DNA of 5,994 nucleotides from Syntrophomonadaceae bacterium (GTDB lineage: Bacteria; Bacillota_D; Dethiobacteria; DTU022). The stretch lies in NCBI GenBank assembly GCA_003562605.1, contig PWUG01000132.1, forward strand, positions 1-5,994, in the 5' to 3' direction. A program made the position numbers and the translations under genes. The notes under the pieces were generated by a model. That model saw only the letters and a list, made by a program, of their open reading frames with translations, ran no database searches and was not told the origin of the DNA. Shown here piece after piece: positions 1-4,649 of the stretch (positions are counted from its first letter, which is position 1; every line of letters begins with the position of its first letter).

Positions 1-1
1 C

Positions 2-97
2 TCAACCAATCATTACGTAGCCGCAGACGTAGCTGCTGTTATTGGCAAAAGCCTGGCCGACCGATTGATATTAAAACACGACAAGGGCTTTAATTAG
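2..97 (+). CDS. C-terminal fragment of an unidentified protein (31 residues visible)
   Basis: An open frame enters from the left edge and ends at TAG 95-97. It encodes 31 residues of soluble-looking, protein-like composition, including the stretch VAADVAAVIGKSLADRLIL followed by a charged, Lys-rich tail. That pattern suggests a final amphipathic helix of a cytoplasmic protein. The two other plus-strand frames give less protein-like sequence. The stop lies two bases before the TTG start of the MFS transporter, so the two genes are probably co-transcribed and perhaps translationally coupled. I do not recognise the family from this fragment, and no function is proposed. Confidence 0.6.
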   Translation, partial: STNHYVAADVAAVIGKSLADRLILKHDKGFN

Positions 98-99
98 TT

Positions 100-1308
100 T
101 TGAACAATATTATAGCAACTATAAAAAATGAGAACATTTCTTCGTTTGATTGGCGTAACTGGGCGCTGTTTCATGGGTCAGTTTTCTTCTTTATGGCCAA
201 TCTCTTTGCTGCTATTGCCACCTATCCTGCATACACCCTGGCTATCGGAAGCAGCCCTTTCCAGGCCGGGCTGCAGAATACCATTTTCGCAATATCTGCA
301 GTATTGATCCGCTTCTACCTGGGCCCGTTAATGGATCGATACGGTGCCAAACCATTAATGCTACTCGGAACTTTTGCCTTTGCAACCGCACCAATACTGC
401 TTTTGTTCAGCCCTTCTTACAGTCTGCTCGTCGCTGCCCGAATATACCAGTCATTTGGGCTGGCTGTTTTCCTGCCCGGAATGTATACCCTAACATCAGA
501 AATGGCACCCCCCCACCGAATTGGCTCCTACCTGGGAACGTTACGAATATTCTTTAACCTGGGTCTGCTATCAGGGCCGTCTGCCGCCTTGTTGATCATC
601 GGAAGGCTTGGATTCAATAGCTGGTTCATTGTCAGCAGCCTCAGCAGCTTGCTGGCCCTTGTTTTTCTGGCCGCCGTTAAAACGCATGCTATCCAGGCAA
701 GGACGGAAATAAAGGGCAGCTCATGGAACCAGTTATTAGAAGCCCTATCTCTAAAACAAATCTACCCGATCATTGGCGGCATTGCTCTCTTCGCTTTTAC
801 CTTCAGCGCTGTGATCTCGTTTGCAGCAGTGCATATAGAAACAGCCGCCCCGGGATCTCAGGCGGCTTATTTCTTTGTTGTTTTCGGAGCAGCCGGCATT
901 GCAGCCTGCCTGGGGGTCGGTGCCATCTCCGATCACTTCGGCCATCGAATGGTAGCCTGGCCTATGTTGATTATTGTAGGTGTCGGGGTGGGGCTTTTCT
1001 ACTTTCTACCATTATGGCCCGCTTTGATTATTATCTGTGCTATCATCCTCGGCATTGGTATCCAGGGCAGTTCACTTGTTTTTGTTGCATGGCTGATCAG
1101 CATATGCAAACCTAACCTTCGCGCGACCACGATCAGCCTTCAGGAGAACACAATTGATATTTTCTTCGCAGTGGGCGCTTTCGCATTTGGCCTCGCTGCA
1201 CAGGGGCCCGGGCTGGGCCTTGCTTTTCTGGCAACAGGAATTCTGACTATCGCCTTAGCTATCCCTCTTAGGGGAAAAAGCGTATCTATCGCGAAGAAAC
1301 AGCCTTAA
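100..1308 (+). CDS. Major facilitator superfamily (MFS) transporter
   Basis: A 402-residue integral membrane protein with about 12 hydrophobic segments in two halves, the usual MFS size and fold. MFS motif A is clear after TM2: G75-P-L-M-D79-R80-Y-G-A-K84. A degenerate copy, GAISDHFGHR (274-283), marks the second half. Around 146-160 an Arg followed by NLGLLSGP resembles the motif-C region of proton-coupled antiporters and related carriers. The substrate cannot be told from sequence; drug/metabolite efflux or small organic-acid uptake are both possible. The start is TTG at 100, because a stop lies at 91-93 in the same frame and the first in-frame ATG (193) would cut into TM1. AAGGG at 83-87 is a weak, distant ribosome site, so coupling to the preceding stop may help. 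The TAA stop overlaps the convergent minus-strand gene by four bases. Confidence 0.92.
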   Translation: MNNIIATIKNENISSFDWRNWALFHGSVFFFMANLFAAIATYPAYTLAIGSSPFQAGLQNTIFAISAVLIRFYLGPLMDRYGAKPLMLLGTFAFATAPILLLFSPSYSLLVAARIYQSFGLAVFLPGMYTLTSEMAPPHRIGSYLGTLRIFFNLGLLSGPSAALLIIGRLGFNSWFIVSSLSSLLALVFLAAVKTHAIQARTEIKGSSWNQLLEALSLKQIYPIIGGIALFAFTFSAVISFAAVHIETAAPGSQAAYFFVVFGAAGIAACLGVGAISDHFGHRMVAWPMLIIVGVGVGLFYFLPLWPALIIICAIILGIGIQGSSLVFVAWLISICKPNLRATTISLQENTIDIFFAVGAFAFGLAAQGPGLGLAFLATGILTIALAIPLRGKSVSIAKKQP

Positions 1309-1682
1309 TGATCAAAAAGGACCAGGAAAATATTTCCCTCCTCTTTTTTCCCCTTTACAAGTTCACAGTGCCTTAAAACAGCAATCTGTTTATCGAGTTC
1401 CCACTCGGGAATACCAAATTCATGCATAACCTGATCTCTTGTAACCTTACCATGCTCTTTGATAAAACCGTGAATCTTTTTTTGAATATCCAGTAAGCCT
1501 TCAGTCCCAGTCTGGCCGGCGCTTTGGCGATGTTTTTTAGCTAGATGGGTGGCGGCCACATCACAGGTCTTTGGAGGTTGCATTGCACCCATAAAACAAT
1601 CTTCACAAAGATCCTGGCCGCGATGGTTGTAAGTATCTTCCTCAGGGATATCGCTTCCACATCTTGCACACTTAAAATTCAT
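1305..1682 (-). CDS. Small zinc-ribbon (LIM-like) protein with C-terminal winged-helix-like domain, uncharacterised
   Basis: 125 residues if started at ATG 1682-1680, which has GGAGG at 1695-1691 with an 8-base spacer. An ATG five codons further upstream overlaps that ribosome site and is disfavoured. The N-terminus is a treble-clef/LIM-like zinc module with C5-x2-C8 and C26-E-D-C29, and a further Cys in PPKTC40DVAATH. A polar linker (about 48-60) leads to a helical C-terminal region (about 62-123). Its pattern, LLDIQKKIHGFI followed by VTRDQVMHEFG and DKQIAVLRHCELVKGKK, looks like a winged helix. I recall similar Cys-pair proteins with a PPK-x-CD motif as uncharacterised proteins in anaerobes, but cannot verify this. 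It lies 50 bases downstream of the Fe-S scaffold gene on the same strand, probably one operon. A transcription regulator or a metal/redox-sensing adaptor is possible; function is unknown. Confidence 0.85.
   Translation of the reverse strand: MNFKCARCGSDIPEEDTYNHRGQDLCEDCFMGAMQPPKTCDVAATHLAKKHRQSAGQTGTEGLLDIQKKIHGFIKEHGKVTRDQVMHEFGIPEWELDKQIAVLRHCELVKGKKEEGNIFLVLFDH
1318..1349 (+). terminator. Possible terminator of the MFS gene inside the convergent gene
   Basis: After the MFS stop, AGGA (1318-1321) can pair with TCCT (1339-1342), and GGAAA (1325-1329) with TTTCC (1333-1337), around an ATA loop with a small internal loop between the stems. Six T residues follow at 1344-1349. It is weak and lies in the coding 3' end of the zinc-ribbon gene. 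Confidence 0.3.
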
Positions 1683-1690
1683 CGATTGAA

Positions 1691-1695
1691 CCTCC
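1691..1695 (-). promoter_or_regulatory. Ribosome binding site that decides the zinc-ribbon gene start
   Basis: The minus strand reads GGAGG here, eight bases before ATG 1682-1680. The longer reading starting at 1697 would place this Shine-Dalgarno element inside its own first codons, so the shorter start is preferred. Confidence 0.75.
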
Positions 1696-1732
1696 ATTAT
1701 TTTGTACCACTATATTTAAGCTGATAAAACTC

Positions 1733-2119
1733 TTAAAAGTAATTAAACCTTGTTTTTTTCTGCTGCAGATAATAAACAATAGCCTGCTGCAGAGCTGCGG
1801 TACCAAGGTTGGAACAGTGAATTTTCGGATCGGGTAATCCACCAAGAGCTTTAACGACATCCATTCCATTGATCGACAAAGCTTCTTTCAAAGTTTTACC
1901 GACCGCTAATTCAGTCAAAACACTGGTGGTCGCAATCGATGCCGGGCACCCGCATGCCTCAAAAGCCAACTCTTTCAGGTGATTTGCCTGTACCCGGATA
2001 TAAATCCGGATAAAATCACCACAGTCAGGGTCACCAACAGTACCGACACCGTCAGCGTCTGTTATTGTCCCTACATTCCTGGGGTTGGTAAAATGATCGA
2101 TTAATTGTGGCGTGTACAC
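1733..2119 (-). CDS. iscU: IscU/NifU-N-type iron-sulfur cluster assembly scaffold
   Basis: A 128-residue cytoplasmic protein spanning the whole IscU/NifU N-terminal domain. It assembles Fe-S clusters from Fe and desulfurase-supplied sulfur and passes them to apoproteins. Visible landmarks are the N-terminal DHFTNPRNVG motif, the first ligand Cys in PDC33GD with conserved Asp35, the second in GC58PASIATTS, and the third in IH101C102SNLG. All three scaffold cysteines plus the Asp and His are therefore present. An additional Cys56 occupies a position that is Tyr or Phe in common homologues, and Pro59 follows the second ligand. The start is GTG at 2119-2117, with GAGGTG five bases upstream. No cysteine desulfurase (iscS/nifS) is adjacent in the window. 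The gene leads an operon with the zinc-ribbon protein and is divergent from superoxide reductase, which suggests a role in cluster repair during oxidative stress (inference). Confidence 0.93.
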   Translation of the reverse strand: MYTPQLIDHFTNPRNVGTITDADGVGTVGDPDCGDFIRIYIRVQANHLKELAFEACGCPASIATTSVLTELAVGKTLKEALSINGMDVVKALGGLPDPKIHCSNLGTAALQQAIVYYLQQKKTRFNYF

Positions 2120-2160
2120 TGCTTCACCTCTGAACCTTTTTATTCACCGACAAAGAACAA

Positions 2161-2177
2161 CTATAAAATCATTATAG
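2161..2177. promoter_or_regulatory. Inverted repeat over the scaffold-gene -10, PerR/Fur-box-like operator candidate
   Basis: CTATAA (2161-2166) and TTATAG (2172-2177) are exact inverted repeats separated by five bases. Read as a 7-1-7 element centred on base 2170, bases 2163-2177 match 11 of 14 positions of the Bacillus PerR box (TTATAAT-N-ATTATAA). A protein bound here would cover the -10 and the transcription start. The match partly reflects the -10 sequence itself, so specificity is uncertain. Confidence 0.35.
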
Positions 2178-2197
2178 CATCTTTATTTATAAATCAA
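2171..2197 (-). promoter_or_regulatory. Probable sigma-A promoter of the scaffold operon
   Basis: The minus strand shows a perfect -10 TATAAT (2176-2171) and a -35-like TTGATT (2197-2192) with a 15-base spacer, shorter than the ideal 17. The predicted start is near 2164, giving a leader of about 45 bases. The spacer contains the 10-bp palindrome ATTTATAAAT (2185-2194). Confidence 0.55.
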
Positions 2198-2244
2198 GAC
2201 AGGAATTTTTACTATTTACCAGAATAATCATTGCTTTAAAAAAG

Positions 2245-2258
2245 GAAGATCGATCTTC
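2245..2258. promoter_or_regulatory. Perfect 14-bp palindrome upstream of superoxide reductase
   Basis: GAAGATCGATCTTC is fully self-complementary and lies 50 bases before the superoxide reductase start codon, just upstream of the -10-like TATAAA at 2267-2272. It has no T-tract and a hairpin would have almost no loop, so a dimeric-protein operator is more likely than an RNA structure. The regulator is unknown. Confidence 0.35.
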
Positions 2259-2279
2259 ATGGAGAATATAAATAAAGGG

Positions 2280-2294
2280 AAATAATCATAATAA
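2280..2294 (+). promoter_or_regulatory. PerR-box-like element just before the superoxide reductase ribosome site
   Basis: Bases 2280-2294 match the PerR consensus TTATAAT-N-ATTATAA at 11 of 14 positions, centred on C2287. The element lies between the -10-like TATAAA (2267-2272) and the AAAGGAGG ribosome site (2293-2300), so bound repressor would block transcription near its start. Unlike the other matches, it does not sit on a -10 hexamer. Confidence 0.35.
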
Positions 2295-2308
2295 AGGAGG
2301 AGTTATTT

Positions 2309-2704
2309 ATGAGCGCTATCGGAGCTCATGTTCAGTCGGCAGATTGGAAATCTGAAAAACATGTTCCGGTTATAGAAGTCAAGGGGCCGGTAAAAAAAGG
2401 TGAAGCATTCGAAGTCCATCTGAGTGTAGGGGCTGAAATTGCTCACCCCCACACAACAGAACACCACATTCGCTACATTAAGTTATTTTTCAAGCCTGAA
2501 GGTGAGAAATTTATTATCCAACTGGGCACCTACCAGTTTGAAGCACATGCCGAATCAGTAGAGGGAGCAAATGAAGGCAGCGCCAAATGTGAACCAAAAT
2601 TATCAACGACAGTAACTCTTGAGAAACCGGGTGAATTAATTGCCCTCAGTTACTGTAATATTCATGGCCTCTGGGACAACGCGGAAAAAGTAACCCTGGC
2701 TTAA
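2309..2704 (+). CDS. sor: Superoxide reductase, class II (neelaredoxin type)
   Basis: A 131-residue cytoplasmic enzyme that reduces superoxide to hydrogen peroxide without making O2, typical of anaerobes; electrons usually come from rubredoxin. The Fe(His4Cys) centre is complete: H18 in EKHVP, H46 and H52 in HPHTTEHHIRYIKLFF, and C116 and H119 in SYCNIHGLW. The catalytic Glu16 and Lys17 are present. There is no N-terminal desulforedoxin-like Fe(Cys)4 domain, so this is the one-iron class rather than desulfoferrodoxin, and its length is normal for that class. ATG 2309 is supported by AAAGGAGG at 2293-2300 with an 8-base spacer, an excellent ribosome site implying high expression. It is divergent from the Fe-S scaffold gene, monocistronic by its own terminator, and upstream of a PerR-like regulator that is the likely controller. 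No rubredoxin or rubrerythrin gene lies in the window. Confidence 0.97.
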   Translation: MSAIGAHVQSADWKSEKHVPVIEVKGPVKKGEAFEVHLSVGAEIAHPHTTEHHIRYIKLFFKPEGEKFIIQLGTYQFEAHAESVEGANEGSAKCEPKLSTTVTLEKPGELIALSYCNIHGLWDNAEKVTLA

Positions 2705-2894
2705 AGAGTTCTAAAGGCAGTGTCATTCAAGCAGTCTAAAAGGGGTATAAATCAGTATCACCATAAAAAGAAATCCCCCCACAGGGGATTTCTTTAACTA
2801 CATCCAAAGTTACGAAAAATCACTACTGTTAGATTTATGGCTATTTATAAATGCGGCAGATCATTTATCCAGATTGAAAAGGAATGGTTAGAAG
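2705..2894. other. Intergenic region between superoxide reductase and ZIP transporter
   Basis: Beyond the hairpin at 2767-2795, this 190-base gap contains AT-rich sequence with the palindrome ATTTATAAAT at 2843-2852, also found in the scaffold promoter. TATAAA (2846-2851) could be a -10 for the ZIP gene but no convincing -35 matches it. No small gene or structured RNA is apparent. Confidence 0.5.
2767..2795 (+). terminator. Rho-independent terminator after superoxide reductase
   Basis: Arms 2767-2778 (AAAGAAATCCCC) and 2784-2795 pair perfectly over 12 bp around a five-base CCACA loop. The hairpin starts 62 bases after the stop. The U-rich stretch (TTTCTTT) is part of the stem's right arm, with no long separate T-run, so termination may be partial. 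An A-rich stretch on the left makes it potentially bidirectional. Confidence 0.75.
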
Positions 2895-3635
2895 ATGAAC
2901 TGGTTAGAGGTCGGAGCACTTGGTATGCTGGCCGGAGTTGTCGGTACCGGCTTGGGGGGACTGGTATCTGTTTTTTTTAAGAACCCAACCCCTCGCTTTA
3001 CAGGAACAATACTTGCTTTTGCCGCCGGAATCATGCTCTCTATCGTTTTCCTGGAGCTTGTTGAAGAATCGATAATTTACAGCGGTCACTGGGCAGGAAT
3101 CGTCGGAATCACACTGGGTATGGTCGTCTTTTACTTCCTTGACCATTTTTTGCCACACCATCATGCAGTAACTCCAGAGGAAACTCCTTTTGGTGCTTAC
3201 CTGAAAAAAGGCACATTACTGGCCCTGGGGATCGGCCTGCACAACTTTCCGGAAGGACTGGCCATTGGCACCGGGTTTGTTGGTTCGCCTGAACTGGGCA
3301 TGTCCCTTGCCATACTAATCGGCTTGCATAACATACCCGAGGGCATGGCGGTTGCTGCTCCCCTGAGACATGGCGGGTACAATTACCCTAAGGTGCTTGC
3401 AATAACAGCCCTGGCCGGAGTCCCAATGGGTATCGGGGCCTTAATAGGCGCAGCTATCGGAAGCATATCAGATTATGTGCTTGGCATTTCGCTTGGCTTC
3501 GCCGCCGGGGCAATGCTATATATCGTCTGCGATGAACTGATTCCCGATGCTTATAAAAGTGCCGGTGCACACCTCTCTATTTTTGGTATTTTCGCCGGGA
3601 CGATATTGGGTATTCTTTTTACTGTCTGGTTTTAA
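2895..3635 (+). CDS. ZIP-family divalent metal transporter
   Basis: A 246-residue polytopic membrane protein with about eight hydrophobic helices. It is probably an importer of Zn, Fe, Mn or similar divalent cations. The family's binuclear metal site is plain in two successive helices: H116-NFPEG-121 and H145-NIPEG-150. Another acidic residue lies in a later helix (CDELIP, around E214). The loop before the first HN-PEG helix is His-rich (FLDHFLPHHH, 81-90), as expected for a cytosolic metal-binding loop. Two HN-PEG motifs and short length place it with bacterial GufA/ZupT-type ZIPs; substrate choice cannot be read from sequence. ATG 2895 has a modest AAAGGA site 11-12 bases upstream; ATG 2884 is quickly closed by a stop. 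No clear promoter was found in 2796-2894. The perR promoter begins four bases after its stop with no terminator between, so read-through into perR is likely. Confidence 0.95.
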   Translation: MNWLEVGALGMLAGVVGTGLGGLVSVFFKNPTPRFTGTILAFAAGIMLSIVFLELVEESIIYSGHWAGIVGITLGMVVFYFLDHFLPHHHAVTPEETPFGAYLKKGTLLALGIGLHNFPEGLAIGTGFVGSPELGMSLAILIGLHNIPEGMAVAAPLRHGGYNYPKVLAITALAGVPMGIGALIGAAIGSISDYVLGISLGFAAGAMLYIVCDELIPDAYKSAGAHLSIFGIFAGTILGILFTVWF

Positions 3636-3638
3636 GGC

Positions 3639-3667
3639 TTGACCCGTGAGTAATAAAAATATATGAT
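3639..3667 (+). promoter_or_regulatory. Sigma-A promoter of the PerR-type regulator
   Basis: TTGACC (3639-3644) and TATGAT (3662-3667) are separated by exactly 17 bases, each one mismatch from consensus. Transcription should start near 3674, giving a leader of about 35 bases before ATG 3709. The -35 begins right after the ZIP stop codon. I see no good PerR box over it. Confidence 0.8.
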
Positions 3668-3708
3668 GTATTGAAGTAAAAATTCAACCAGAATCGAGAC
3701 TAAGCATA

Positions 3709-4116
3709 ATGAGCAGACATAAGTACAAACGCAGCAGGCAAAGAGAGCAAATATTGACACTTCTGCGAAGCACAAATACACACCCCACTGCCGGTTGGAT
3801 CTACAAGGAGTTGAAAAGAGAATTTTCCAACTTGAGTATGGGTACGGTATATCGTAATATCAATATATTGCTTGATCAAAACCTGGTGCACAAAATTGAA
3901 GCAGGTAGCAGCAACGACCGTTTTGACGCCAATACTGAACACCACTATCACTTTATCTGCCGGGAGTGCGGTTCTGTCGATGATCTTCCCATAAAAGCTT
4001 TACCCGGTCTTAATAAAAAAGTAACTCGCGCCACCAACTACCAGGTAGAGGCACACCGTCTTGATTTCTATGGGATCTGCCCTTTATGCTCGCTGCCGGA
4101 ACAAAGCCAGGCTTAA
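3709..4116 (+). CDS. perR: Fur-family transcriptional regulator, PerR-type peroxide sensor
   Basis: A 135-residue cytoplasmic DNA-binding dimer, normal length for Fur-family proteins. The N-terminal winged helix carries HPTAGWIYKEL and the recognition-helix region MGTVYRNINIL (44-54). The structural zinc site is intact as C84-x2-C87 and C124-x2-C127. Aligned by eye to Bacillus PerR, the five regulatory-metal ligands are all present: H25, D73 (in RFD), H79, H81 (HYH) and D92. Asp at the last position, where Fur has Glu, favours metal-catalysed His oxidation and hence peroxide sensing rather than iron or zinc sensing. ATG 3709 is the only sensible start although the upstream GAG site is weak; a stop lies at 3664-3666 in frame. 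It likely represses peroxide and superoxide defence genes, plausibly including the nearby superoxide reductase. It has its own promoter and a strong terminator downstream. Confidence 0.93.
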   Translation: MSRHKYKRSRQREQILTLLRSTNTHPTAGWIYKELKREFSNLSMGTVYRNINILLDQNLVHKIEAGSSNDRFDANTEHHYHFICRECGSVDDLPIKALPGLNKKVTRATNYQVEAHRLDFYGICPLCSLPEQSQA

Positions 4117-4175
4117 ATACACCCGGTTTCTTGCAGTTGGCTAAAGGTTATCATCGGACATAATTACTATAATTA

Positions 4176-4215
4176 GGGGCTGCTTTCTAAAGAAAGCAGC
4201 CCCTGCAGTTTTTTT
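4176..4215 (+). terminator. Strong Rho-independent terminator after perR
   Basis: Arms GGGGCTGCTTTC (4176-4187) and its exact complement (4192-4203) form a 12-bp stem with a TAAA loop, followed five bases later by seven T residues (4209-4215). It separates perR from the convergent cold-shock gene. On the minus strand the same stem lacks a T-run, so it may end cold-shock transcripts only inefficiently. Confidence 0.88.
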
Positions 4216-4226
4216 CTAATTAAATT

Positions 4227-4424
4227 CTACAGCGGGACAACATTGGCGGCCTGCTTACCGCGGTCACCCTCAACTGTTTCAAACTCAACACTCTGTCCTT
4301 CTTCCAGGGTTTTAAAACCATCTGTCTGGATTGCGGAGAAATGAACAAAAACATCAACACCCTCTTCGCTTTCAATAAAACCATAGCCCTTATCCGGATT
4401 AAACCACTTTACCTTACCTTGCAT
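4227..4424 (-). CDS. Cold-shock protein (CspA family single cold-shock domain)
   Basis: A 65-residue single OB-fold cold-shock domain that binds single-stranded RNA and DNA and acts as an RNA chaperone. RNP1 is KGYGFI (12-17) and RNP2 is VFVHF (25-29), with the nucleic-acid-stacking W8 in KVKWFN. The C-terminus has the usual QAANV pattern. ATG 4424-4422 is chosen because AAAGGAG (4440-4434) stands nine bases upstream; a longer TTG start at 4445 would put that ribosome site inside the coding region and add seven residues foreign to the family. It has its own promoter far upstream and so a long leader, typical of cold-shock mRNAs. It is convergent with perR and divergent from the DNA methyltransferase. 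It may be constitutive rather than cold-induced; sequence cannot tell. Confidence 0.96.
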   Translation of the reverse strand: MQGKVKWFNPDKGYGFIESEEGVDVFVHFSAIQTDGFKTLEEGQSVEFETVEGDRGKQAANVVPL

Positions 4425-4544
4425 GCTAACAAACTCCTTTAACAATAAATTAGGATTAAAAAGCGGAGCAACTTAAAATACCTTTGCCTGTATTTCCCCG
4501 TAGTGCCAAGATCTTTTAGAGTTTATCTCTTCTTTTCAATACCA
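4425..4544 (-). promoter_or_regulatory. Long (~120 base) 5' leader of the cold-shock mRNA
   Basis: From the promoter's predicted start near 4544 to the ATG there are about 120 untranslated bases. The leader contains a possible small hairpin (AAATAC/GTATTT arms at 4495-4490 and 4481-4476, 8-base loop) and an AU-rich stretch before the ribosome site. Long structured leaders control temperature-dependent translation in several csp genes; such a role here is inference. Confidence 0.55.
4434..4440 (-). promoter_or_regulatory. Ribosome binding site that decides the cold-shock gene start
   Basis: The minus strand reads AAAGGAG, nine bases before ATG 4424-4422. This supports the 65-residue product over the 72-residue reading from TTG 4445. 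Confidence 0.85.
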
Positions 4545-4550
4545 GTTTAA

Positions 4551-4579
4551 ACTATACCATATCCAGAAGGCGATGACAA
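4551..4579 (-). promoter_or_regulatory. Sigma-A promoter of the cold-shock gene
   Basis: On the minus strand, TTGTCA (4579-4574), a 17-base spacer and TATAGT (4556-4551) form a near-consensus promoter. TGG directly before the -10 adds an extended -10 motif. The 10-bp palindrome AGTTTAAACT (4544-4553) overlaps the -10 and the expected start site. Confidence 0.8.
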
Positions 4580-4603
4580 GTCAACCATCCTCTGCGCACT
4601 ATC

Positions 4604-4612
4604 TGTTATAAT
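4604..4612 (+). promoter_or_regulatory. Extended -10 promoter of the DNA methyltransferase
   Basis: TGT followed by a perfect TATAAT (4607-4612) makes an extended -10; no good -35 lies 16-18 bases upstream, which extended -10 promoters tolerate. The predicted start is near 4619, about 30 bases before GTG 4650. An imperfect dyad, TAATA-AA-TATTA (4609-4620), overlaps the start. Confidence 0.6.
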
Positions 4613-4649
4613 AAATATTAAGCTGCAGCACAAAGAGAGGTGCCAACCA

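Noticed and set aside
723..1115. 130-codon plus-strand open frame inside the MFS gene
   Set aside because: Out-of-frame shadow of a clear 12-helix transporter; Cys/Arg-rich product without domain character.
2904..3164. 86-codon minus-strand open frame opposite the ZIP gene
   Set aside because: Antisense shadow of a well-conserved ZIP transporter; no ribosome site and no family resemblance.
3700..3951. 83-codon minus-strand open frame opposite perR
   Set aside because: Overlaps the PerR winged-helix coding region and its start; no supporting features.
4508..4515. 8-bp palindrome AAGATCTT in the cold-shock leader
   Set aside because: Short enough to be chance, with no context or repeat elsewhere in the window.
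4606..4620. 12-of-14 match to the PerR box at the methyltransferase promoter
   Set aside because: Seven matching bases are the -10 TATAAT itself plus a flanking T, and the gene has no stress link; kept only as a warning about chance matches.
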